Assembly: GCA_014281115.1 (NCBI GenBank)
Contig: JACONQ010000013.1
Span: 1,230,501 to 1,294,500, forward strand
Reading direction: 5' to 3'
Origin: Laburnicola sp. R22_1
Lineage: Eukaryota > Ascomycota > Dothideomycetes > Pleosporales > Didymosphaeriaceae
DNA: 64,000 nt
A model generated the notes under the pieces. It was given only the letters and a program-made list of their open reading frames with translations. It was not told the DNA's origin and did not search any database. The position numbers were made by a program, and so were the translations under genes. Shown here piece after piece: positions 9,932 to 21,684 of the stretch (the first letter of the stretch is position 1; each line of letters opens with the position of its first letter).

Positions 9932-10489
9932 TTAACCTTAAATAATTTCTTAATTAAGTTATATAAGTACTCCTAAATTTTGCTTACGTAATCTACACTA
10001 GGCCTAGAATAGCTAGTAAAAACATTAGCCTAGTAGCATACTAAATAAAAAAGTCATAACGTCTTAAAAATTAACTTTTTAGAAACACTAAGTTTAGAGA
10101 TAGATACCTTAAGAACCCTGCTTAGTAAGCACGTAACTAGTATCTAATCTTAATCTCCTATATTTCCTTTTTAAAACCGTATACTTTTTATTTACATAGT
10201 ATTAAAAGTCACTTAGTTATATAACTTTTAAAAAGATATCTTTTTACTAGACGCTTTTTTTTTTGTGTCACCCTACTATAAGTAGGCGCACTACTTACGC
10301 AGCCTAGCTAGTAGGTATATTATAGAAATAAGGCTCTAACTAGATATAATTATATATCTATAATTATATAAGCAATACTGTTTTAGCCCTACTTTTTTTC
10401 TATAAGCGTATATATAGTCTAGCCCTTTAGCTTCCTTTCTATTATAGCAATCTTATCTAATTCGCTTACTAAATCTAAGATTCTAACTC

Positions 10490-13125
10490 GTTTTTCTTTA
10501 ACACTATATTAAGATTATTCTTAATAAATCTTCTACTATCTCTCTATGCCCTACTATCTATCTAGGTATTAATATTATTTCTAAAGAAGTACTTATTATT
10601 ACTAAAAAGTACATGCTGTAGTTTTACACTACTACTACTAATATAGCTATACTAGAGTTTTATTCTATTTATAAAATACTTATCTAGTGTAAGAAATAGG
10701 TATACTTAACTATTTATAAGGCTATCCTTATATACTAGTTAGGCTAGTAGCTAGTCTAGTTTATAAAGGATAGTAGAACTATATTCCTACTCTAGTAGAC
10801 GTAATTACTCCTTATTAGTACTAGAATTCTTTAGTAGGGAACGTAAAAGGAGAATAATAAAATCTTTATTAATAAGCTCTAGTATAGCAAAAGCATTATA
10901 TAGTTCTATAAGATTCTTCTAGCTATTAACGCTATTAAGTTAGCTTATTTAGTATATAAGCGCAAATAACTAATAAGAATAGTAGTAATAAGCTAGGTGT
11001 ACTATATATGCTATAAGTAAATCTTATATAGATTAGGAGCTTATAAGGTATAGGTAAGGTATAAGTAAGTTTAAAGTTTAAACTATTATTACATTATTAG
11101 ATATTTAAGGTTAGTTTTTAATTAGAATTAGGTACTATATATAGTATATATAACCTTCTATCTTAATCTACTTTAATCTTAAACTAAAAAAGGTTAAAAA
11201 GGCGTTTGGCAAGCCGATGCTAAATATAATATAAAAGAAAATATTATATAAAGTATATTACTAAATATAAGAAAGTAGTATTAGAATAATATAGGCTAGG
11301 CCACACTTAAATAGACCTTGTAGACTACTTAGTATTTATATACTAGTATTATTAGGTATATAATAATAGTAATAATTAGAAAAATAAGTAAGTACTATAG
11401 ACGCGACAACACTTTCTTAACTAATATTATAATATTAGTATAGGGCCTTACGCAGATGAGTTATAAATAAAGTGCTATAATAATAAATATAAATATTATT
11501 AAGGTATAAAGAAATAAGTAGGATACTTCCTACTCGATATAGCTCTTAAGGAGCAGCACTACGTAGCACTTTTATAGGTAGATTGCTATAATAACAAGTG
11601 TTAAACACACCTTAGCAATAAATAGAGCGTAAGATAGTTTCTAAAGGGCTTAAAACTAATAAAAGACTAGGATGCTTTTAGTAATAGGGTTACGCTAGTA
11701 AGAGCAAATTAATAACCCTCTATAAGGTATACTATAATACTTAGACGTGCCTAAAGGTAAATATACTAGTATAAGAATATAAGATTAGTACACTTATAAA
11801 TAGTAGCGCTAAATAGACCTTTATATTACTATAAGTAGTAGAATAATATAATATACACTACTAGAATAAGCTCGAACTTATAAAGATTATGCTTATAGAT
11901 AATATACTATTAGGATATAGAGATAGTATAATACGCCTTAAGACTTAGGATATATTACTAGAACTTACTATATTAGAGAATTAATAACAAATTAATATTA
12001 TAGATTTTAGAGAAGAGGATATATTAATTAGGTATAATTAGCTTAAGAAGTATAACCTAGCTATTAATTAGTAAACTAGCATATTATAAAGCCAATAGCC
12101 TACAAATAAGGTTGCTTTTTAATAAAGGTTAGAATAAAAGAATTTATAGAAAGAATTACTTTAGACTATAACTTATAATTAAGCCTAACAATCTATAGTA
12201 TACCTTAGCTAGGTAGAATTAGCAAGATATTAATAACTAAGATTATACGTATATATTAGAAAGATCTTTAGTAAGTAGGAGTTATATAGGTATAATAGAT
12301 TACAACTAAGAAGAATAGATCTTAACCTAATATACCTTATAAACATAAGAAATATTATAAGCTCTTTAAGAAGTATAGAAGTAATAATTTACTAGAGCAC
12401 TAAGAGTGAGATTATAAAATTTATCTAAAGAAAAGAGTAAAGCTTAGGTCTAGACATATATACTAGCTGTCTAATAACTAATAGACTAAGCTAAAGGCGT
12501 ATAGTAATAAGAATTGTATAAGAAGATTTATATAATAGAGTAATAGTCTAATAGCTTTACTAATTCTATTTATACTAAAGACGAATAGTAAATTATAACT
12601 CTATATAGATTATAGACAGCTTAATAACGCTATAAGGAAGAATTAGTATCCTTTGCCTCTTATTTAAGAACTTATAGATTAACTCTAGAGAGTAAGATAG
12701 ATTATAAAGTTTAATATCTAGAAAGAATACTATTAAATATAGATTGTAGAAGGATATAAATAGAAAATAGCTTTTAGAACGCAATATAGCCTATTTAAAT
12801 ACTTTGTTACGCCTTTTAAATTAATAAATGCACTAGTAATATTTTAAGTAGTTATGAATAAGGTACTATATAAATACTTAGATATATTCTATATAGCGTA
12901 CTTAGATAATATATTAGTGTACTCTAAGAAAACACTTAAGAAATATATTAGATGCGTAAAAAAGTGCTTAATAAGCTAAAGTAGTACTAGTTACTTTTAT
13001 AGCTAGAGAAATGCAAATTCTATATTATAAAAACTAGATGTCTTAGATTTATTATTAGACAGAAAGGCATTACTATACACCTAGAGAAAGATAAGACTGT
13101 ATAGAACTAGCTAATTTCTAAAATA
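10490..13125 (+). mobile_element. Decayed Gypsy-like retroelement (gag/pol remnant)
   Basis: Plus-strand remnant. The 10.52-11.21 kb part recurs at 24.14-25.19 kb and inverted at 25.94-26.7 kb, and is probably gag. A reverse transcriptase remnant is legible at 12.59-12.96 kb. All frames are destroyed by TAG/TAA. The element is cut at 13125 by the end of a mariner-like element that starts at 13126. Confidence 0.75.
12590..12965 (+). pseudogene. Reverse transcriptase remnant (Ty3/Gypsy type)
   Basis: Reading across stops on the plus strand gives the order of Gypsy reverse transcriptase motifs: IDYRQLNNAIRKN, YPLPLI, EYY, IAFRTQYSLFKYFVTPF and AYLDNILVYSKKT. The last corresponds to the YxDD catalytic box, with the second Asp changed to Asn, as expected from a G to A transition. 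Almost every remaining defect is a TAG or TAA. The enzyme would copy retroelement RNA into DNA; here it is a fossil. Continuation to RNase H and integrase is lost or unreadable beyond the mariner insertion at 13126. Confidence 0.85.
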
Positions 13126-13222
13126 TAGTAAGGTAACACAAAAAAACTAATAATTTTTATACTCTTTTAAAAAGCTTATAACTTTTGTTCCGATAATTAT
13201 TAAAATTTTAATTTTTTATATT

Positions 13223-13620
13223 AGGAAGAAAAATATCGCAGATCTTTTAGTGTATAGTACAACGCTATAAGGAAAAGTTATAGGTATTTTAAAAATATAC
13301 TAAAAAAGATAAAGTAGCAAAATAGGTTAAGCTAGAAACTATTTGTTAGTACGTATAAATTAGCCCCTTATACTAATAATAAGGTAGTTAATTATAAAAT
13401 AAACTAGGTGCTAAAGTTAATAATAACATAATACGCGGCTACTACCTACGTAGTATAAAATACGCAACTAGATAAAAATTACCTATTAATACTACCTTTC
13501 TATCCTTGCAAATATTTAATTACTAGTTAAAACCTTAAGATTAATTGCTATATCTATTTTTTATCCTAAAGATACTATTGCTACTAAATATGCAGTATTA
13601 CGCCCCTACTTAGGAGACGT
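13223..13620 (+). repeat. LTR-like repeat family, copy 1
   Basis: Shares a long recognisable series (ATATCGCAGA, TATAACGCT-like, GGAAAAG, TTAGCCCCTTATAC) with 17540-17951, 24518-24860 and 27110-27180. The repeat probably represents the LTR of the Gypsy-like family, but I could not fix its ends. Confidence 0.6.
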
Positions 13621-13789
13621 AAATAACAACAATGCAGCTAGGTATAATAGCTAGACACTACTTAATATTAAAAACTACATAGTTTATGCTAAGGACCTAT
13701 AGATAGCTGCTATAGAATTAGATTACTATATTAAAAAGAATACAGATCTTAATAAGTAGAAGCCTAAAATTAGCAAAATAAGTCTTATA

Positions 13790-14430
13790 GTATAAATTAC
13801 CCTATACTAGTTTAAATATAAAGTGCTTACAATTATTAAAAATAAGGACTAAAAGAATATAGATATTTTTATATAGTAAGAGTCTAGATTAGCGGCTATA
13901 TACTACTACGTAGCTTATAGTAATTACTATCTAAAGTTAAATCTCTAATTAATAGCTACTTACTTTAAAGATAGTAGTTATACTAAGTAGGTGCTAGAGA
14001 AGTAGAGAATATATAAATATATAATTATACTATAGAATATCTATAAGTAATAAGTAAAGTAAGGCCAGTAAAGTGTTAGAGTGCTATTTAGTATTAGGAG
14101 TAGAAAGCGCGCGCGCAATTTATTATATATTATAGTAGTAATAGTAGTGACAAAGCGTGCGTATATATATATAGTAGGTTGTTTATTATTTAGTAATAGA
14201 GCAAGTAGGTAAGCAAGTTAGAGTGTTATTATTATAGGGTTAGTTGTCTTAGAAGCTAAGGAGAGATATTAGAAAAACTTTAACACGCTCTAGTTCTAGG
14301 ACTTAGCGCTTACACATAATATTATATTACGTAGCGCTAGTAACGTAATAAAAAAACTTAGTAATTAAACGCAGTAGGGCTACTTAAAAACTAATAAGTA
14401 GAGGTAGTTTATACTCCTGCCTAGAAGGGC
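13790..14430 (+). repeat. Decayed repeat, empty-site copy
   Basis: Paralogous to 21380-21684 plus 23473-23690. It still reads as protein-like fragments on the plus strand (YYVAYSNYYLK, IATYFKDSSYTK) across stops. At about 14232 it contains the unoccupied equivalent of the TA site where a pogo D element sits in the other copy. It is of unknown family. Confidence 0.65.
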
Positions 14431-14680
14431 CTAATTTTTTATATATAATAGACAAAACCTCTTAGATTTATATAATTTATTAAACTTTTAATTAGTAATT
14501 ATAAACTAGATATATAGAAGGACTTATATATAGGAGTTTTAAAATCTCTATTTTTAAACCCCTATAACCTTTTTTAGAGATATAAAAATTTAAGATTTTA
14601 ATATATATTAGAATAGTGTATTAGAAGTATAATGTGTTAAATCTTTAGTATAGATTATCTCTCTAATTATTTTTTATCTA

Positions 14681-16543
14681 ACGTATTTATAAGTGAGCTA
14701 CAAATATAAGCGAGCTACAAACCCTACTAAGTCTCTAAGCCTTTCGCAGCATATAAATTCACAACGCATTAATATTCTATTAATATAATAGCTATCCTAA
14801 ATTAAGCAGTATCTATAGAAGCCTTCTTACACGTGCGCGAGTTATGCCTAGACTCCCTACAGCGCCTGCAGCGTGCAGAAGCCTACCAGCTCGTAACTAA
14901 CTGCGCCTTGCCTTGCCATATTTCTCCCTCTAGTTGCTACTTAATAGCCTTTTAAGCAATAATATCCTCTCCCTTTGCCTTTAATAGAGTGCCTCGCTTT
15001 TAGATCCACTTCTTTTTACGCTATTTACGCGTTATAGCTGCCTTATTTGCCCTTTATAGAGTAGCTATCTCCTTGCATATAAGCACTATTAAATGCGCTA
15101 TTTTCTTAGCGCCTCTTGTAAGCCAATTAAGCGACTAGATAACTAAGATAGGAGAGAATTTCTAATGCCTTTAAATCCGCTTATAAACTAGAGTTAACTG
15201 AGCGCCTAGCTTGCGTGCGTTACTTAGTGTTGCAGACTCCTATAGGGCCTCTAGTAGGGCTGCTAGCGCTAGCGCTAGCAATAGTGTACAAAGCTTAATA
15301 TTAAGCTTTAAGAGCACTGCCTCTAGATTATATAAAACTAGCCCAGAGCCTTAAAAGCTTACGCAGATATTCTCCTTTATAATTAACTAGTTGTAGGCAG
15401 CGTAAAAGGCTAGTAGAAACGTAAGCTTAGTAGTATAGTTAATATAGTTGCGTATTAGGCCCTTAATCTAGCACCTATACGCCCGCTTTAACAGCGAGAA
15501 GCAGCCCACATTAAGTGGCTGTAGGAGGTATAACAAATATAGTGACATATATAGGGTATAGATCTTGTTTTTCCTATAGATCTTCTAGAATTCGAGTGAG
15601 TTGTGGCTCTTATAGCCATTAAGTATTAGAAGCTAACGCACGCCTACTCTACGCTCTACTATATGCTTAATAAAGTGCTATAGCCAGGCAACACTAAGTT
15701 TATTTGTAGTCTACCTATTATTACTAAGACTAATAGTCTAGTTACCTAGTATATTATCGCTCTCGTACTAGGCTAAGAGGTAGTACTTACTAGCAAAGAT
15801 AATAAAGGGCAGGATTACACACCTAGTAGCGTTAATTCCGTAGATCGTTATTACCCACTCACAATTGTCTGGCTAGATCGCTTTTGGCCAACCACGTCTC
15901 TCTAAGCCTATAATAACTAGCTAGAAGGATATCTTACTTATTAGAAAGCTAGTCTTATTAAAGTTAAAGGTATCCTTATCGCAGATACTATAGGTGGCCT
16001 TTATACGTACTACTAGCTCAAACTAGGCCTATATAGCTGTTAGGTCCTTATAGAGAGCTCGCTATTAATTATAGGCTCGATTAAATCGCGTTATAAGGCT
16101 GTCTATTCGCTTAACAAAGTTTCTAGGCTACTACTAACTAACGTGGCCTGCGCTACGCTTAGTGAGCAGCTTATTCGCCATATCTTATATAGCACCTAGA
16201 GTAGGCACAAAGCCTCGTAAATCTAGATTAAGTATATACTTAATAATAACCTCTTCTTCTAGCTTAGTAAGCTTCTTTAATTTAGGCTTATAATTACGTT
16301 ACGTAGTAGTTCTAGCGCGTTAGCTATAAAGCATACTTTTAGAAACGTTAAACGTCGCTGCAGCGCAATTAATACTCTAGATCTAATTTTAAGTAATAGC
16401 TAAGATAGCTAGGGAGACATCTACTTTGTTATAGGGTAATCGAATAAGTATTAGTTAAGCTATTATAGTTAATAAGTAATGTGTTATAGAAAGTTAGTAG
16501 GGTTTACAACTTGCTTATATTCGCAGCTCGCTTATAAATATAT
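14681..16543 (-). mobile_element. pogo family B, RIP-mutated copy, 1863 bp
   Basis: Inverted termini of about 50 bp (left ACGTATTTATAAGTGAGC) lie inside TA at 14679-14680 and 16544-16545. The interior matches the transposase region of the better-preserved element at 39539-41411 on the same (minus) strand, for example the stretch around 15.49-15.62 kb, which corresponds to 40.34-40.48 kb. The frame is destroyed by TpA-type changes, but GC content is higher than in its surroundings, so it may be younger than the neighbouring elements. Confidence 0.82.
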
Positions 16544-16944
16544 TAAGATTTTTATTTTTTTCTATTTTTAGCTAAAGAGTAAAAATTATAGTATCTTTTA
16601 AAATCTATTATAACTTTATTAATATTAAAGCTATATATTTACTTTATAAATCTTTATAATACGAAAATCTTTATTTCTTTATTAAAAATCTAAAGTTTGC
16701 TTAGTAAGCTATTTTATAAATATATTAAAGTTTAAAAAAGTATATTTAAAACACTAAAATAATACTAATTTCTAATTTTTAATTTATGTTATTATAACTA
16801 TTATAGCACTAAGCCAAAATAGGACTAGTGTTAATTACGTAAGCTAGAAATTCGAACTTATATTTTAACTAGTTAAGTAAATTTTTAATATTCTAAAAAT
16901 AGTTAAAGTGCTAAGACTATATTATCTAATTAATTACTAATCTA

Positions 16945-17335
16945 GAATTATAAAAGAAATTTTTTTAAGAAAAGAAATTTAGCCACCTATTTTCTCGCCA
17001 TTTCTTACTATAGATCCAAATCTTTTATAGTTTAAATATAATATTAATCTTCTTTTAAAAGCTAATACCTCTATTTTTACTATTTTTACTATTTTAAATA
17101 AACCTATTAAAAGTATTTATAATACTATAAAACGTTTAAAAGCTAAAAAGAATAATAATTATTTAAAAAAGCCCCTAGAAAGAGAAAGAGTTAAAAAGAT
17201 TTTAGAAACAGAAAAAAGAATTATTAATAGAAATTTAGTTAAAAGTCCTAAAAAGATTAATAAAAGATTAATAGTAGAGAATAATCTAGGGGCTATAAAG
17301 AAAACTTAATAAAGATTTTTAAAAGAGGTGGGTTA
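16945..17335 (+). pseudogene. Tc1/mariner transposase N-terminal remnant
   Basis: Plus-strand sequence reading across stops gives helix-turn-helix-like text (TIFTILNKPIKSIYNTIKRLK, then ERERVKKILETEKRIINR), similar in layout to the N-terminus at 18.40-18.70 kb. The catalytic part is absent. It ends at a copy of the dispersed repeat at 17345. Confidence 0.6.
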
Positions 17336-17344
17336 TATAGCATT

Positions 17345-17460
17345 AATTTATCTACCTAGGGGTAGGATAATAAAGGCTTTTATCTTAAATAATATAATAA
17401 AAAAGCAGAGCCCCCTACTTAGTAATTAAAAAGAGCGTAAAAAGGTAATTATAAAAAAAG
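17345..17460 (-). repeat. Dispersed ~100-bp repeat, copy
   Basis: One of at least six copies sharing a TTAGTAATTAAAAAGAGCG-type end and a CTACCTAGGGGTAG-type end. Others lie at 26955-27085, 45945-46040, 46215-46303, 47480-47590 and 48195-48300. Probably a terminal repeat or MITE of a Tc1-like family. Confidence 0.75.
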
Positions 17461-17539
17461 TATATTTAAAATACTAAGCGAGCTTAGTAGTTTTAGCGCA
17501 AAGCTTTTATATATAAAGTTTTTATCTAAAAGATAAATA

Positions 17540-17951
17540 TTATAGACCTTCTAGTATATAGTATAACGCTATAAGAAAAAGCTATAGGTGTACTAAAAAC
17601 GCATTAAAAAAGATAAAGCTTAAAAATAGGTTAGGCTAGAGACTATTTATTAGCACGTGCAAATTAGCCCCTTTGTTAGATTTGAGCACTATTTGAGCTC
17701 ATTAAGATGGGGGGTCTGATAGATAAGATAGATAAACAGTTGTATTATGTGTGTTCTATGACTTGTTGGCTCGAGGTCTAATTTAGAGGATGGAGCCGAC
17801 CACGTGCCCTTGTTCGGCAACACGGCTCTAATCTAACACCCTTATACTAATAAGATAGTTAATTATAGTATACTATAGTCTATAAATACTAAAGTTAAAG
17901 TTAAAGATAATAATATAACGCAGCTGCCTGCGCATTAAGTATAAAAATCTA
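17540..17951 (+). repeat. LTR-like repeat family, copy 2 (interrupted twice)
   Basis: Second copy of the LTR-like repeat. It is interrupted by a 165-bp solo LTR (17674-17838) and ends where a mariner element begins (17952). Confidence 0.6.
17674..17838. mobile_element. Solo LTR, 165 bp, not RIP-mutated, CCCTT target duplication
   Basis: Starts TGTTAGATTTGAGC and ends with the near-complement GCTCTAATCTAACA (13 of 14 match as inverted repeat), giving the TG...CA ends of an LTR. It is flanked by direct 5-bp repeats CCCTT (17669-17673 and 17839-17843). Removing the insert restores the TTAGCCCCTTATAC seen intact in copy 1 near 13.36 kb. The insert has balanced composition (for example GGATGGAGCCGACCACGTG) inside very AT-rich flanks. 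No internal retroelement genes are present. A MITE with 5-bp duplication is the main alternative. Confidence 0.88.
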
Positions 17952-20830
17952 CAGTGGGATGCAATAAAAAAAAGTCACTTAGAAAGTTACCTTTTTAAAA
18001 GTCTTATAACTTATTTAATAAATTAGCTAAAAATATACTAAATTGCTTATTTTAAAGAGAACGTTTAGGAGGATTTAGCTATTAATAGAGTATTAGCTAA
18101 CTAAGCATAGGTCTTGGCATATATTACCTTAAACCTAAAGCTTTTTTAAACTCTATATTTAGAGCTCTATAACTTTTTAATTAATGTTTAATATTATTTT
18201 AAATTTAACTAGCCTTTCTAGGCTTAGGATAGATTATGTAAGCAAATTTTGAAGCTTAGTCTTCTCTCTAACTTTTTTATATTTTAGGTATAAAAATTTA
18301 GAATATACTTTTATAAGCACTAATTATATAATTTCTTAGTAAGCTTTTAGTTTATAATAATATCTTTCTAGATTTTAATTCTTCTCTCTTAAATTCTTAA
18401 AATGGCTCCAAAATTCACTACACTCGAATCTAACATTCTTCTTCTTTTAAAGACTAGAACGCCTAATTCTACTATTGCTACTACTTTAAATAAACCCTTA
18501 AAAGTATAAAGAATACTATTTATCATATTAAAGAGAAGAAAAAGAAGAATTATAATATAGAAAGAGTTAGTAAAGAAAGGGTTTCTAAGATAATCTCTAG
18601 GACTAAAAGAGTTATTAATAGGGATTTAATTAAAAGCCTTAATTAAGAAAATAAAAGATTATTATTAGAAAATAATCTAGACGTAGATAAAAGAACTTTA
18701 CAGTACTTTTAAAAGAGGAGAATTATTTTTTTAATAAGGCTACTAAAAAGCCTTTATAAAAAAAAAGCTAATAATAGATTATTATTTGCTAAAGAAAGAG
18801 TCAAAAATATAGAAAATTTAGATTTTTCTAAAGTTATATTTTTAAATAAGTCAGCAATATAAAGGGGGCATGGTAGTAAAGGTAAATACTATCGAAAGAA
18901 AGGAAATAGTAAAGTTAGGAAAGAAATAGTTTCTACTAAAAATTCTAGTAAGTATTTTAAAATTCTACCTAACTCAAAAAGATCTTCCTTTTTTCTCTAT
19001 CGTTATATAATTTTATTTTTTTAATAACTATTCTACTAATTGAATAATAGCCCGCGATATTACTATTCAAATCTGGGAAGCAATTTTAATAGGAGGTAGA
19101 TCTAGATTAGAGTTTATTAAAACTCCTAATTAGTCTACTAGCTTTACTAATAAGGATTATTTAAATAAAATCCTTATACCTATAGTTAAATCTATAGTTA
19201 AAAGGGTTAAGTCCTTATATACTCTTTTTACCTCTTTTTTAATATATTATATATTACTATATATTATATTTTAAATAATTTATAAGGTTTTATATATTAA
19301 TACTAGTCTAGGGTGGCAATTGTAACAAGCTAACGCCAAAATCCATAAAACTAAATTAGTTTTGGATTTCTTTAAAAAAGAGAAAATTAATCTCTTTCAC
19401 CACCCCTCCTATAGTCCCGATCTTGCCCTATTAAAAACGTCTGGAGTCTATTAAAATATAGACTAAATAAGAGATATAATACTACTTTAGGAGTAGGTAA
19501 AAGTGAGGCTAGTATGGAGGCTTTTAAAAAGGCTATACTAGAGGAGTGGACTTTAATTCCCCAAAAGAATATAGATAATTGTATATTATCTTTACCTGGG
19601 CGTTATAACGCTGTTATAGAGGCTAAAGGGTATTATACTAAGTATTAGTAATATATTATATATTACTTTATTACTATTTTATTAATATTGAATATTATTA
19701 CTAAACTATTAAATACTAACTAATATAGATAATAACCCTATAATATAAAACCATAGACCTATTTCATAGACCTAAATCTATACTCTACCAAGATAATAAC
19801 TATTTCTATGAATTAATAAAAAAGTTATATTACTCTAAAGTTAGAGGTTTTTCTTATTCCTATTTTACTTCTAAATTATATTCACTAATAGCTAAAGAAG
19901 TATAAACTAGAACTATAGCTCTATAGGCCTTAATACTCTAGTTAAAACTAAATTTCTCTTATTATAATGGGCCTTATAATACAGAATATATTGAAGTTTA
20001 AAAATGTAGACCTTTTTATACTAGTAGACTTAGTCTTTTTCTAGAGGTCTTTTTATATATAGTTTTAAAAATACTATATATATATAATATAAAGAGTACT
20101 CGTAACCTATAATAATAGTATTAGCAATATTAATCTATAATCTATAAAGTAATAGACGCTTCAGCCTAATTAAAAGAAAAGTAAAATTTATCTACTTAAT
20201 TATATAAGCTATACTATATATATAAATATAGTTTAATATTTATATACACTCTATTATATAGTTAGAGTAATCCTATAATATTATATTAGTAATAAGTATT
20301 AGTAATCCTAATACTATAGACTTTTTAATATTAATTTTAGTTCACCTATACTAAATAGTTTAATAGAATAATAATATTTATATATAATCTATATATATAT
20401 AATCTAATGCCTATACATAAGCTAAAATATACTATTTATTATATTAAATATTGCTTAATTACTAGTTTCTTAATAGATTACTAAAATTCCTTAAATCTAA
20501 GATAATTAAAAATAATAGGAGTAAATCTATACTAAGAATTTATAGAGAGATTTGAAAAAGGATATATTATACTATATATAAGTATTAGCTAATTCTGTAT
20601 CTTGGGTAAAAAGTTATACTCTTCTAAAGTTAGAGTTCTTTTTATCTCTATTTTACCCCTACATTACTTTTACCCTAGACTGACTAAGCGCTTACTAATA
20701 GCCTAGGTATAATCCCCTAAACCCTCTCTTTAAAATAATATTTGTTATATTTTTAGCTAACCTAATAAGGAAGCTATAAGACTTTAGAAAAGGTAACTTT
20801 TTAAGTGACTTTTTTTTATTGGACTCACCG
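17952..20830 (+). mobile_element. Mariner-like element, RIP-mutated, about 2.88 kb
   Basis: Termini CAGTGGGATGCAATAAAAAA (left) and the complement of CGGTGAGTCCAATAAAAAAA (right) share a further stretch (AAGTCACTT, AAGTTACCTTTT). TA lies outside each end (17950-17951 and 20831-20832). A transposase remnant lies inside. The element is long for this family, suggesting internal insertions. Confidence 0.8.
18400..19650 (+). pseudogene. Tc1/mariner transposase remnant
   Basis: The plus-strand start MAPKFTTLESNILLLLKTRT is still readable at 18402. Across stops, later pieces include RSRLEFIKTPNQSTSFTNKD and KLVLDFFKKEKINLFHHPSY followed by SPDLALLKT. The last two match the conserved HxPxYSPDLNPIE neighbourhood of the DDE/D catalytic domain. 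The terminal text LPGRYNAVIEAKGYYTKY is the usual C-terminus. Stops are TAG or TAA. The gene would cut and paste the host element; this copy is dead. Confidence 0.8.
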
Positions 20831-21229
20831 TATAACTAGATTAAGTATTTATCTACCCTTATATATAGAGTATATTATTGCGTAAGGCCTTAAGGTTACT
20901 ATTTACTAAGGTACTAATAGCCTTCCCTTAACTAAATAACGCGCTTTTTATAGGGTCGGCGGTTACGCGCCTATATATATATAATAAGAAGGATAATAAT
21001 AAGAAGGACAATAATAAGAAGAACAACGCTAACTAAAACACCTAGGGTTAGTATTGCAAAAGTTAAACGTCTTCTAATATTATTAATAGTATAGTAGCAT
21101 AATATAAGTTGTGTAGCAAATAAATTACTATAGCTAGTTTGTCTTATTATAGTATTAGTAAATACCTAGGTACTCTAGAGGCTATAGATTTTAACCTATA
21201 GCTCTCTCTCTACTATTTTAGCAGTCTAG

Positions 21230-21684
21230 TCCTTAGCTATATTATAAATAAACTAAACTAGAGCTATTTTAAAAAGTAATAGGCTAGATTTACTAAAGGT
21301 TATTAGAGATATATAAAGTATAAAACGGTACTATTTAACTTAGAGGTTCTAGAGAGTTGTTATACTAATAGATTCTACTAGAAAAAAGTAATAGAGATAT
21401 AGCGAATGTACAAATATGCGCTTATACTATAGAACTTCTATAGGTAATAGGTAAAGTAAAACTAACGCTAGAAGTATTAAGGTGTTATTTAGTATTAGAA
21501 GTAGAGAGTGTGCACAATTTATTATATATTATAGTAGTAGTAGTAGCGCGTGCGTTTAGAGGTTCTAAGTAGTTAATTATCTAGTAACGCAGTAAATGGT
21601 TAAAAGGTAGGCAAAAGATTAAAAGGTAGGTATTAATTGTCTAGTAATATAGTAGGCAGGCAGGTAGGTAGGGTATTATTATTA
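21230..21684 (+). repeat. Decayed repeat, filled-site copy (left part)
   Basis: Parallel to 13.79-14.25 kb; continues at 23473-23690 on the other side of a pogo D element. Confidence 0.6.
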
